Shown here piece after piece: positions 9,124-17,737 of a stretch of 64,000 nucleotides of DNA (within the stretch, counting starts at the first letter, position 1; each line of letters begins with the position of its first letter). This stretch comes from JBBKXR01 sp037969585. Its GTDB lineage: Bacteria; Verrucomicrobiota; Verrucomicrobiia; Verrucomicrobiales; DEV007. Both the position numbers and the translations under genes were made by a program. Under the pieces are notes generated by a model. It was not told the DNA's origin, made no database searches, and saw only the letters and a program-made list of their open reading frames with translations. The stretch is taken from NCBI GenBank assembly GCA_037969585.1, contig JBBKXR010000071.1, forward strand, positions 1-64,000. Direction: 5' to 3'.

Positions 9124-10029
9124 ATGAAATCCAAAGTCTTTCCGTTCCTCCTCATCGTCGCCGTTGCTCTCGGAGGTTTTTTCCTCGTCAATGGGGCTGA
9201 CAGCCGTCTTCAAGCCGCCGATGCTGACGATGCCAAGCCGCTGCGAATTCTATTGGTCGCCGGCGGTTGTTGTCACGACTACGCGACGCAAACGCAGTTG
9301 CTGAAGGCCGGTATCGAGTCGCGAATCAATGGGGTTGTCACGGTTGAGCATAATCCTGACACTACCACCAAGGCCACCTTCGGTGCCTATGGCTCGGACG
9401 ACTGGGCGAAAAATTACGACGTCATTATTCACGACGAGTGTTCCGCTGACGTAACCGATCCAGCCTACGTGAAGCGTATTCTCGACGCCCATCGTAACGG
9501 CGTGCCGGCGGTCAATCTGCACTGTGCGATGCACAGCTACCGTTGGGGCAACTTTAAGGAGGCAGTCAAGCTCGGTGACGACAATGCCGACTGGTATGAA
9601 ATGATCGGCCTGCAGTCGACCGGCCACGGACCGAAGACACCGATCGATATCAAGTTTGTCGACAAGAAGCATCCGGTCACGGTTGGTCTCGAGGATTGGA
9701 CGACGATCGATGAAGAGCTCTACAACAATGTGCAAATCTTCGATACGGCACACGCATTGGTGAACGGCACTCAGATTCAGTTGCCGAAAAAGAAGAAAAA
9801 CGAACCCGCTCCGACCGGCGATGCCGCCAACGGCAAAGAAATCACCGAAGTGGTCGTCTGGACCAACGAATACGGCGATAATAAGACGAAAATCTTCAGC
9901 ACCACAATCGGCCACAACAACGAAACCGTCGCCGACGATCGCTACCTGGATCTGGTCACACGTGGTCTATTGTGGACTCTCGATAAGCTGGCTGACGATG
10001 GCAAGGCAAAGGCCGGCTATGGGAAGTGA
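9124..10029 (+). CDS. Secreted ThuA-like protein
   Basis: 302 residues from MKSKVFPFLLIVAVALGG; a signal peptide or anchor is followed by NGADSRLQAAD. ThuA-like blocks: PLRILLVAGGCCHDY, NYDVIIHDECSADV, ILDAHRNGVPAVNLHCAMHSYR, KHPVTVGLEDWTTIDEELYNN, VVWTNEYGD. The NLHCAMHSYR stretch places a cysteine and histidines where amidotransferase folds keep the nucleophile elbow, but activity is unproven for this family. It is only distantly similar to the other ThuA-like protein at 6326, so the two are probably not a recent duplication. A start at 9022 would overlap trkH and lose the signal peptide. Confidence 0.82.
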   Translation: MKSKVFPFLLIVAVALGGFFLVNGADSRLQAADADDAKPLRILLVAGGCCHDYATQTQLLKAGIESRINGVVTVEHNPDTTTKATFGAYGSDDWAKNYDVIIHDECSADVTDPAYVKRILDAHRNGVPAVNLHCAMHSYRWGNFKEAVKLGDDNADWYEMIGLQSTGHGPKTPIDIKFVDKKHPVTVGLEDWTTIDEELYNNVQIFDTAHALVNGTQIQLPKKKKNEPAPTGDAANGKEITEVVVWTNEYGDNKTKIFSTTIGHNNETVADDRYLDLVTRGLLWTLDKLADDGKAKAGYGK

Positions 10030-10423
10030 AAAACGGCGAGGGACTTCCGTTGCCCCGGGGCTGTTTACAGTCAGGCGTTAGATTGATGGTCGCGGGCAGT
10101 GTGAAAAACCAGTTTCATTGATCGTAATGTTCCCCAGGTATCGGGGGCGGATGCTGACTGTGCCCTTTGGTAGACGATCTCGGGGGCAGATGTCGGCGGC
10201 GATAACGCCGATGTATTTCACGGCATGCCGAACATTGTGCGTTGGCGAAATCGAGAATGAGTTTTTCTAATCGAAATGTGGCTGCGTCGATCTGCTTACC
10301 CACGCGGGTCAGCATTCTGACCGTGCGGCTCCGGTGCAGGTGATGATCCTTCCGCCTGACCAGACCGTTCAGTACGGATGGATCGATTGGCTAATCTAGA
10401 TCTGCATCGTAGCCAGTCTTAAA
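10030..10423. other. Gene-free stretch between convergent genes
   Basis: 394 bases without a supportable gene. The only sizeable frame (10115-10315, minus) has biased Arg/His/Pro-rich composition and no family resemblance. A 13-base direct repeat with one mismatch (TCGGGGGCGGATG at 10141, TCGGGGGCAGATG at 10180) is visible. No good terminator hairpin was found although both flanking genes end here. Confidence 0.6.
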
Positions 10424-13294
10424 TCACTCGACGCTGAAGGCGATGCCTTCGGCTCGTGACAGACGTTCGCGCCGATCGGCGGGACGGACGAGTCGGGCGA
10501 GGAAGCCCTCCCAGAGCTCCATGTCGGCGCGGGTGTAGGTATTGAGCAACAGGTTGTTGTTGATCGTCCGGGCTTGCAATTTGCGTGGGCCAAAGGACGG
10601 ACCACTGATCGTGGCTTCGCGAACTGCGTCCGGAAGCGTGCGATACATGACGTTGTAGGGAAGGGGATTGTCTCCGCGCTTGAAGCCAAGCCGGTTCCAA
10701 ATGACTTCATTGCGATCTGCTGCCAGCGCCGGCAGGTAGAAGTTGCCGACGTTGTAGGTCATGGCAAGGCGCAGATCATCGAGCGACAAGCCACCGGGAA
10801 AATCGACCGAGTAGTACATGTCCTGCCGCTCGGTGGCGAGCGGTGGAACGCGGAAATAGATCATGGCGGCATCAGACTGACCTTCGGGAGGTTTCTCCGC
10901 GATGTAGGTGCCAGTCACCGTGTCTTCCTTAAACCAGAAGATGACCTCAAATTCGATCTCGTCTTCAAGGATCATCTTCCACCTAAACTCTTTGCCATCG
11001 AAGCTGGGTTCCTCGGCGTTACGCAACCAATTGCGACGGCGGTAGTGGGTCTTCTCATCTTTGCCGATGAAAGGCTTGTGGCTGTGATATCCGAAAATAA
11101 TCGGATTCTGAATGTATCCCTCCGGCGTTTTCATGTAGATGAACGCTCGTGCTTCGGGTCCCACAAGAACGATGTCGAAATTCGGATATTCAACGATCTT
11201 AAGTTCGTCTTTGAAGCGCACCTGCCAGTCACCACTGTCCCAGTAACCGTAATTTTTGATAACGCCTGGGCCGTCCCGGGTTTCTCGTTTGGTGGCGAAA
11301 GTGACACCTTCAGGTGGTGGAACCATCTCTTCGTCCTCAAGACCGGCGAGAAGGGAAACTTGTTCCTTGTTATCGGGACGCAGCAGCATGGTCAAAGGAG
11401 GCATCTCACGACCCTTGGTGCGATTGGCAACCTGCACCGATACGGTATGCAGATGCTCAGTCTGGGCAGCGGCTGGCTGCACGTAGGTGCGTACTTTGTT
11501 GCGACCGAGCTTTTGTCCAATCACTTCGCAGTATTCCTTATCGACGAAATCTTCCCAATCAGAAAAGATGTACAGGGAATCACATTTCTGCTCGATCAGG
11601 AACTCGGCAGCAGCGCCGATGCGGTTGGTCCCACCGAGTGCGATGAAGGTGTTCGGGCGCTCTTTAAAGATTCCGATCAAGCGATCGACCGATTTTTGCG
11701 GTGCCTTGCGAGGCAAGTCACCCCAAAGAAACCAGTACGGCGTACGTCCCTCACGGATGTCTTCCTTTGGCCAGTGCGCCATGATCTCTTCCTTTTTTAC
11801 GGGATAGATCTCGATCTTCTCGGTCGGGCCACGCATTTCGGCGTGGTTAACATAGACAATCGGGGCATTCTTAAAATTCTTGTCGACTTCCTTGATGACC
11901 ATCGGCAGGTATTCGGCCATCGATCCGGATACGTCGAGAATCACACCGAGCACGTCGCCTTCCATTTTCTGACCAAACATCATCTTCGATCCCATCGAGG
12001 TGGAGGTGTCGCCAAAGCTCATCGAAGGCTCGAAGGACATGCCGACGCTCGGCTGGGCGGACAGTCCGTCGAACTCGATGTTCGACATGGAAACGCTGGA
12101 CATGTTGCTCGAAACAACCACATCCATCGAAGTGGTGGCTGCCGAGCTGGTCTTGACAGTGGTTTTGCTGACGGTCGTTGATTTGATGTCTTCCTCTTTA
12201 TCGACGGCCACGTGCTGGGCGACGATTTGTGGGGGGACATCGCGTGGCACGTGGATGACCACGAGCGCTAGCGCAAGCACGATACCAACGTGAAGCAAAA
12301 TGGTAATCGTCAACGACGTGAGTTTGTCGCGGCGAATCGCGCCCTTGCGTTTGGCGTCGAGAGCTTCAAGTCGCTCGCGCAGGTGCATGTCGTCGAGGTG
12401 GCTATCGGCTTCGAGTGCGTCAGGATGGGGCTCATCATCGGGCGCAGCGGTGGCGATGAGCACTTTGGTATCGGCGACTTTAGGAACGGGTTCCGCGTTT
12501 TTGGACGGCGTGGCAAGTTTAACGGTTTTGACACCACTGGCAATTTGGGCGGCAGGCTCCGGTTCTGCGGCAGTGGCAACCACCACGGCTGCCGCCTCTG
12601 CTTCTGCTGCTTCGACTGCTTGAACTTCAGCCTCTGTGCCAACGGCAGGAGCGGCGAGCGGCAGAATACGCCGGATCGGCTTGGGCTCCTCCTCAGCAAT
12701 CTCAGCCTCGGCTTCAGCGACTTCTTCAACAGCGGCTGCTTCTGGATCGGGCTCAGCGTCAGCGACCACAACAACTGCCTGTGCCACGTCGTCCTCATTG
12801 TCGCCTTCGGACTCTTCAACGGGAGCGGCTTCATCAGCTACCGGTTCTTCGGCAGGAGCTTGGTTGACTTCAGTCTCGGCCTCTGGCTCGTCGGTTTTGA
12901 CCAAGTCTCCGTATTTCGCTTCGAGTTTGGGATTAGAAAGGTTCGGATCGAGACTCGTGGCGGTAATGAAATGGCGAATCGCCGCACCCGATTCGCCCTG
13001 GCTGTCAGCGATCGAAGCTTTTTCGATGTGGGCGGCTGCACTGGCAGGGTTGGCACTGAGCACCGAATCGAGGATGCGTCCTGCATCCGCTGTCGAGCCT
13101 ACGGCTGCGTAGCATTTCGCGGCGTTGAGCAGCGACATTTCATCCGACGGCAAGCTGTCGACCTCGTTGAGTAGGGCGGCCGCTTCGGTTTGCTGACCGT
13201 CCGCAAGATGGGCCTCAAGCAGGGCGAGACGGATCTCCCAGTTCTCCGGGGCAGCATTCAGGGCGTTGCGCAGGGCGTTGGTGATGGCGCTCAT
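10424..13294 (-). CDS. Membrane-anchored protein with N-terminal TPR-like repeats, acidic linker and a von Willebrand A domain
   Basis: 956 residues from MSAITNALRNALNAAPENW. Residues about 1-120 are TPR-like helical repeats; 130-250 are an Ala/Glu/Pro-rich low-complexity linker. One transmembrane helix lies near 326-348 (ITILLHVGIVLALALVV), preceded by positive charges, so the N-terminal half is cytoplasmic and the C-terminal half periplasmic. A Ser/Thr/Met-rich stretch follows. Then comes a VWA domain with an intact MIDAS motif (ILDVSGSM, residues 453-459) and about 330 further residues without a recognised domain. VWA domains bind partners through a metal ion; the partner here is unknown. 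Its upstream region is shared with the divergent cytochrome gene. Alternative start: TTG at 13306. Confidence 0.75.
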   Translation of the reverse strand: MSAITNALRNALNAAPENWEIRLALLEAHLADGQQTEAAALLNEVDSLPSDEMSLLNAAKCYAAVGSTADAGRILDSVLSANPASAAAHIEKASIADSQGESGAAIRHFITATSLDPNLSNPKLEAKYGDLVKTDEPEAETEVNQAPAEEPVADEAAPVEESEGDNEDDVAQAVVVVADAEPDPEAAAVEEVAEAEAEIAEEEPKPIRRILPLAAPAVGTEAEVQAVEAAEAEAAAVVVATAAEPEPAAQIASGVKTVKLATPSKNAEPVPKVADTKVLIATAAPDDEPHPDALEADSHLDDMHLRERLEALDAKRKGAIRRDKLTSLTITILLHVGIVLALALVVIHVPRDVPPQIVAQHVAVDKEEDIKSTTVSKTTVKTSSAATTSMDVVVSSNMSSVSMSNIEFDGLSAQPSVGMSFEPSMSFGDTSTSMGSKMMFGQKMEGDVLGVILDVSGSMAEYLPMVIKEVDKNFKNAPIVYVNHAEMRGPTEKIEIYPVKKEEIMAHWPKEDIREGRTPYWFLWGDLPRKAPQKSVDRLIGIFKERPNTFIALGGTNRIGAAAEFLIEQKCDSLYIFSDWEDFVDKEYCEVIGQKLGRNKVRTYVQPAAAQTEHLHTVSVQVANRTKGREMPPLTMLLRPDNKEQVSLLAGLEDEEMVPPPEGVTFATKRETRDGPGVIKNYGYWDSGDWQVRFKDELKIVEYPNFDIVLVGPEARAFIYMKTPEGYIQNPIIFGYHSHKPFIGKDEKTHYRRRNWLRNAEEPSFDGKEFRWKMILEDEIEFEVIFWFKEDTVTGTYIAEKPPEGQSDAAMIYFRVPPLATERQDMYYSVDFPGGLSLDDLRLAMTYNVGNFYLPALAADRNEVIWNRLGFKRGDNPLPYNVMYRTLPDAVREATISGPSFGPRKLQARTINNNLLLNTYTRADMELWEGFLARLVRPADRRERLSRAEGIAFSVE

Positions 13295-13493
13295 AGTAGT
13301 TAACAAAAAGAAAACATGAAGAGGATCGGCAAAATTGTCACGACAAAGTGTTCACGAAATTCGATACGATGTTGACGTGGAGGAACCATGTTTTGGCAGC
13401 TTTTCCGTTAATAGGCGGCGAGCGATCAGTGGCTAACCGAATGTTCGCTGTCCGTAGGGCATTGCCCGTTTGGTGAGAAAATGTGACTATTTT

Positions 13494-13510
13494 TTCAGCA
13501 AATTGCTGAA
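13494..13510. promoter_or_regulatory. Perfect 17-bp palindrome, operator-like
   Basis: TTCAGCAA, one central base, TTGCTGAA: eight-base arms with no mismatch, in the intergenic region between the divergent VWA and cytochrome genes, 80 bases before the start at 13591. The size and symmetry suit a dimeric repressor or activator site. No regulator gene is adjacent. Confidence 0.45.
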
Positions 13511-13590
13511 TTGGCGGCAGTTGCGGGGAAATTTCGATTCACAATGCCGCTGGCGTTGGTTTTCGTCTGGCGCTAGGCTCCGCGCCTGCC

Positions 13591-16500
13591 ATGAAAAATC
13601 CTAAGTTTCGATCAACTGTGATCGGTGTCGCTGCGGCGGTGTCTGCCATGATTTGGGTTCCTGCCTCGGCAGACTCGGTGCCCGAGGATCTGATCCTGAC
13701 GACATTCTGCGGGCCTGAACTCACGCCCAGCCCTGCTTGTCTCTGTGCCGCCGCCGACGGGACGGTCTTTGTCGGTGTCGATCTAAACGGCTCTCTGGGA
13801 AAAGGGCCGGGCAAGGGACGAATCGTGCGTCTTACGGACGCCGATAAGGATGGCGTCGCCGATAGCCACACAGTGTTCGCTGAAATCGACAATCCGCGTG
13901 GCTTGATTGCACTCGGTGACAAGTTGTGGGTTCTGCACACGGCATTTGGTGAGGATGGGACTTCGACAGGCATGGATTTGGTTGTGCTGACTGATGCTGA
14001 TCGCGACGGCGTGGCTGACGGCCCGGCTGAGGTTTTGATCGAAGCCATCTGTTCGGCGCATCAGATCAACAGTCGAGGCACGGATCACTCGACTAACGGC
14101 ATTCGCATGGGGATCGACGGCTGGATTTACATCGCCGTCGGTGATTTTGGGTTTCACAACGCCATAGATCGCGACGGCACAAAACTGACGCTGCTCGGTG
14201 GTGGTATTGTCAGAGTACGGCCGGACGGCACTGAAATGGAACTTTACACGACAGGTATGCGCAACATTTACGATGTCGCCATCGATCCGTTGATGAACAT
14301 TTTCACCCGAGGCAACACCAACGATGGTGGCGGTTGGAATGTCCGTTTCGTGGATCACATTCAGTCGGGTGAATACGGTTACCCGCGTCTATTCATAAAC
14401 TTCGCCGATGAAATATTGCCCGCTCTGGAAGATCTCGGTGGTGGCTCGGGAGTCGGGGCGATGTTTTTGTCCGAGCCGACTTGGCCGGCGAAGTACAACA
14501 ATCAACCTTTGATGGCCGACTGGGGTCGGAACGCGGTCTATCTGCATCGGCTGAGTTCGGACGGCGCGACCTTCACGCAGCAGGCGGAGGATTTTGTCCA
14601 TGTCTCTCAGGTATCGGATCTCGATGTCGATGGTAGTGGGCAGATGTTTTTGAGTGCGTGGGACGGCGCCGGATTCAAAGGCGATCCGAGTAAAGGTTAT
14701 GTGGTTCGCGTGGTGCCGAACGACTGGTATCCCATGCCCAGCCCTGATCGCTCGATCCTCGATTGGGACATAGCCGAATTGGTCCACCGCCACACTCATG
14801 AAAGCGCGACGATCCGATTGGCAGTTCAACAGGCACTACTCAGCAAAACTGATAGAGAAAAGGCATTGCCGGAGCTTAAGCGATTGATTCTAGCCAAGGA
14901 ATTGGATCCTGGACCTCCGGCAGTGAGAGACGAAGTGCCTCTTGATACGCGCCCTGTCGATCAGGTGCTCAGAGTTCGTGTCGCTGCGTTGAACACATTT
15001 TCTCAGATAGTAAATGATCCCAGCGAAATACTGGCGTTCGCCGACGATCCTGTGCTGCGCGAGTTCGCGCTTCGTGCCGCGACCGATCGCATACCCCGTT
15101 TGCAAAACGCCGATCTCCCACTCGAACCGTTCGTTGCGGCGCTTAACGACGGCACACCCCGGGAAAAAGCCGCCGCGGCAATCGCTCTCGGTCGCCTTGG
15201 AAAAGTCGAAGCGGCTTCTGCCTTGCTCAGTGTCGCGTACGAAAAGCCCGCCGCCGAAGGTCGACCGACGGCGACTCAGCTCGATACAATTAAGGGAGGC
15301 CGAACCACTGAGCTGAAGTTCGCCGTGGGCTCCGGTGAGACGCTGTATCTCAATCTCGCCGAAACCAATGCGGTCGAGACGCCCTCAAAGTTAGCTTTCG
15401 CAGACGCGGCTTTTGTTCTGGCGGACAATACGAAGGTCTGGCTGAGCGACCTGAAGCCTCTAAGCGGTGAAATCGGTAATATTATCCCGGTCGCCAATGC
15501 TAAGCCCAATAAGAAAAACAAGTTCGATAATCACGCATTCACCGTCGAGTCACCGGCGACAGTGGCATTTAAGGTGCCGGACGGTGCCGTGGAATGGGTC
15601 GCAAAAGTAATGCCGGCCCCCAGTGCCGATAAAGGTGGCTCTGTGGATTTCTTCGCCTCGACTGTGCAGGCTGCCAGAGGTGGAGGGCCAGCCACAGCTA
15701 CCACCAGCCCGCGCCACGCGACGCCGAATGCGGATGTCGTTGTGCCACACCTCGCCGCGAAGGCCCTGGTTCGGCTGCGGGCGATCGATGAATGCCTCGC
15801 CGCCGTCGGAACTTCGGCAGAAGACCTCGGCTTGTGGGCACTGTCTTATTTGCACGATGATAAGGCCGTCGCCGGGTTGCTCGACAAGCTGGTCACCAGC
15901 GAAGTCGGTAGCGCATCGCGAAAAAAAATCATCACCGCGCTGGCCCGTCTTTACCAGAGGGAGGCCGCCTACGACGGATCGTGGTGGTGGACGACTCGAC
16001 CCGATACGCGTGGGCCCTACTACAAACCGGAAACGTGGCAATCCTCGGCAAAGATCGCCGAAGTTCTCGAAGCAGAACTCGGCAACGATGACCCGGCATC
16101 GAAGACCTTTCTCGCCCAACTGAATGATTCACACCGTCTCGGCCTCGGGAAACTCGGCACCCTGCAGACCGTCGAAGAAGCTGATGCAGAAATGCCGACG
16201 GTCGATCTGGCCAAAATCGCTTCGAAGCAAGGTGCCGTTGGCACGACACCGGTCGAGGATGTCATTCTGTCGATCGACAAGCTGAAAGGCGATCCAGGCA
16301 AAGGCGAAAAAATATTCACTCAACAGGGCTGCGTCGCCTGCCACGCACTCAAAGAGGGTGGACCCGTGCTCGGGCCCTTCATGGGCCAGATCGGATCGAT
16401 CATGAATCGTGAGCAGATAGCGACCGCCATTCTTCGGCCGAATGATACCATTTCGCAGGGTTTTCAGACGGCGCAAATCACGCTCAAAGATGGCGCGATC

Positions 16501-16701
16501 CACATGGGCTTCGTGACTGCCAGCGATGTCGACAAGGTCGTGCTGCGTAATGTCGCCGGACAGGTGACGACGCTGAAAACGGCCGACGTGGCCAAAGAAG
16601 AGCATCTGCCGGTGTCGATGATGCCGCCCGGATTGGCCAATGCGTTATCGCTTGAGGACTTCGTTTCCCTGATCGACTTCCTCGCGTCGAAGAAGCAGTA
16701 G
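13591..16701 (+). CDS. Exported PVC-type heme-binding CxxCH protein (membrane-bound dehydrogenase-like propeller with C-terminal cytochrome c)
   Basis: 1036 residues. The signal peptide is about residues 1-27 (VIGVAAAVSAMIWVPASA). Residues about 35-380 form a beta-propeller of the membrane-bound dehydrogenase type found in Verrucomicrobia and Planctomycetes (LTDADKDGVADSHTV, STNGIRMGIDGWIY, NTNDGGGWNVRF). A HEAT-like helical stretch covers roughly 400-540 and 720-790, with a beta-rich insert between. The C-terminus is a monoheme cytochrome c domain: CVACH at 914-918 binds heme, and a methionine in MMPPG is the probable sixth ligand. It probably oxidises an external sugar or alcohol and passes electrons through the heme; the substrate is unknown. 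Nearest regulatory candidate: the palindrome at 13494. Confidence 0.88.
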   Translation: MKNPKFRSTVIGVAAAVSAMIWVPASADSVPEDLILTTFCGPELTPSPACLCAAADGTVFVGVDLNGSLGKGPGKGRIVRLTDADKDGVADSHTVFAEIDNPRGLIALGDKLWVLHTAFGEDGTSTGMDLVVLTDADRDGVADGPAEVLIEAICSAHQINSRGTDHSTNGIRMGIDGWIYIAVGDFGFHNAIDRDGTKLTLLGGGIVRVRPDGTEMELYTTGMRNIYDVAIDPLMNIFTRGNTNDGGGWNVRFVDHIQSGEYGYPRLFINFADEILPALEDLGGGSGVGAMFLSEPTWPAKYNNQPLMADWGRNAVYLHRLSSDGATFTQQAEDFVHVSQVSDLDVDGSGQMFLSAWDGAGFKGDPSKGYVVRVVPNDWYPMPSPDRSILDWDIAELVHRHTHESATIRLAVQQALLSKTDREKALPELKRLILAKELDPGPPAVRDEVPLDTRPVDQVLRVRVAALNTFSQIVNDPSEILAFADDPVLREFALRAATDRIPRLQNADLPLEPFVAALNDGTPREKAAAAIALGRLGKVEAASALLSVAYEKPAAEGRPTATQLDTIKGGRTTELKFAVGSGETLYLNLAETNAVETPSKLAFADAAFVLADNTKVWLSDLKPLSGEIGNIIPVANAKPNKKNKFDNHAFTVESPATVAFKVPDGAVEWVAKVMPAPSADKGGSVDFFASTVQAARGGGPATATTSPRHATPNADVVVPHLAAKALVRLRAIDECLAAVGTSAEDLGLWALSYLHDDKAVAGLLDKLVTSEVGSASRKKIITALARLYQREAAYDGSWWWTTRPDTRGPYYKPETWQSSAKIAEVLEAELGNDDPASKTFLAQLNDSHRLGLGKLGTLQTVEEADAEMPTVDLAKIASKQGAVGTTPVEDVILSIDKLKGDPGKGEKIFTQQGCVACHALKEGGPVLGPFMGQIGSIMNREQIATAILRPNDTISQGFQTAQITLKDGAIHMGFVTASDVDKVVLRNVAGQVTTLKTADVAKEEHLPVSMMPPGLANALSLEDFVSLIDFLASKKQ

Positions 16702-16727
16702 ATTGTGGGTCGCTCTTATGAGTGCAT

Positions 16728-17210
16728 TTACTCCAACCGTCGCGTCAACCGGATGACATAGAGCAGCGGTAATATTCCAAACACACCAAACGCGCAGTCG
16801 ATAAAGCGCCAGCCGAGCGGGATCTCGCGGACGGCACCGCAGATCAACGCTGTCGGAATGACCAACACGCAGGCGGCAACGCCCACCCAGAGGACCGCGA
16901 TGTTGCGTTTCGGATCGATCCAGGGAGCGATAAAAAACAGCGCAATGATGATGTGGCCGAACGCCAACCAGTCGGTGCCGTAGGCGATAAACGGATCGCG
17001 GGCATAGGTGCGCTCAAGCCCTTCATGCACGCGGAGAATCCACTGCGTCCATCCGCTGGCAAGATCGGGATCGAGGGCTGATGTCCATTTCACCAACAGA
17101 TTGAGTTCCCAAAGCAGAGGAAACGCCGTCACGCCGCTGATGACGAGTCCGACGATGAACAACGAGATCCAGATCCGGATGGTTCGGAGTGGCCTGTCAG
17201 TTTTCGTCAT
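16728..17210 (-). CDS. Small integral membrane protein, function unknown
   Basis: 160 residues with four hydrophobic segments (about 12-32, 76-96, 104-122, 135-152) and short polar loops. The first segment is followed by an extracytoplasmic loop rich in Trp and Leu. I do not recognise a characterised family. Similar short four-helix proteins are common as hypothetical genes in Verrucomicrobia. It ends 26 bases from the convergent cytochrome gene and lies 37 bases after the CoA-binding protein gene, so it may be its operon partner. It begins MTKTDRPLRT, a plausible cytoplasmic N-terminus. Confidence 0.7.
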   Translation of the reverse strand: MTKTDRPLRTIRIWISLFIVGLVISGVTAFPLLWELNLLVKWTSALDPDLASGWTQWILRVHEGLERTYARDPFIAYGTDWLAFGHIIIALFFIAPWIDPKRNIAVLWVGVAACVLVIPTALICGAVREIPLGWRFIDCAFGVFGILPLLYVIRLTRRLE

Positions 17211-17247
17211 CGGTTGGGAAGTCCTCTCGAAAAAGGATTACGACGCC

Positions 17248-17607
17248 TCAGAACTGTCCGGTTTGCAAAAGAACCAGGGTGCAGGCGTTTTCGGTGGTGA
17301 TGCCGGCGGCGTTGAGCTTTTGCTCCAGTTCGATCGACTCGGTGCCGGGGTTAAAGATGACCCGGCGCGGGGCGAGTTCGATGATTTCTGCGGCGAGCGG
17401 TTGAGCAAGTTCCGGGCGCAGGTAGAGGGTGAGTGTGTCGACTGGAGCGGTGATCTGGCTGAGTGAGGAGACAACGGGAATGGCTTCGATCTCGCGCAGG
17501 TTAGGGTGCACGAGGATGACTTCGTGGTCGTGCTCGCGCAGCATCATTAGGGCGCGGTGAGAGTAGCGTTCAGGTTTGTTGCTGGCTCCGAGGATAGCGG
17601 TAATCAT
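17248..17607 (-). CDS. CoA-binding domain protein (YccU family)
   Basis: 119 residues starting MITAILGASNKPERYSHRA, which is the first strand and nucleotide loop of the CoA-binding (Rossmann) fold as in E. coli YccU and the N-terminus of succinyl-CoA synthetase alpha. VILVHPNLREIEAIPVVSSL and RRVIFNPGTES match the family's next blocks. The molecular role of these stand-alone domains is unknown. An in-frame start 42 bases upstream lacks similarity. It is likely the first gene of a pair with the membrane protein gene downstream. Confidence 0.8.
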   Translation of the reverse strand: MITAILGASNKPERYSHRALMMLREHDHEVILVHPNLREIEAIPVVSSLSQITAPVDTLTLYLRPELAQPLAAEIIELAPRRVIFNPGTESIELEQKLNAAGITTENACTLVLLQTGQF

Positions 17608-17737
17608 GAGGAGAGAGGAGAGAGTTTCGTCAAAGGTTTGATCGTCCACTGGGACCGCCGGGACGGCGCTATCACATTTGCGTCCAGCTGTGGGGCCGTA
17701 CAGTGGAACAAAGGCTGGAAGCTTTTGCTACGCGACG

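Noticed and set aside
10115..10315. 66-codon minus frame in the gene-free stretch
   Set aside because: Short, His/Arg/Pro-rich, without family resemblance or a ribosome binding site.
10574..12181. 535-codon open frame on the plus strand, antisense to the VWA gene
   Set aside because: It is a GC-bias mirror of the real gene: no family blocks, no ribosome site, while the minus frame has a clear VWA domain and membrane helix.
12290..13174. 294-codon plus-strand frame opposite the TPR and linker part of the VWA gene
   Set aside because: Composition (Gly/Phe/Arg-rich, repetitive) reflects the complement of the Ala/Glu-rich linker; no recognisable domain.
16702..16727. Possible terminator between the cytochrome gene and the membrane protein gene
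   Set aside because: Only a three- to four-pair stem without a T run; not convincing.
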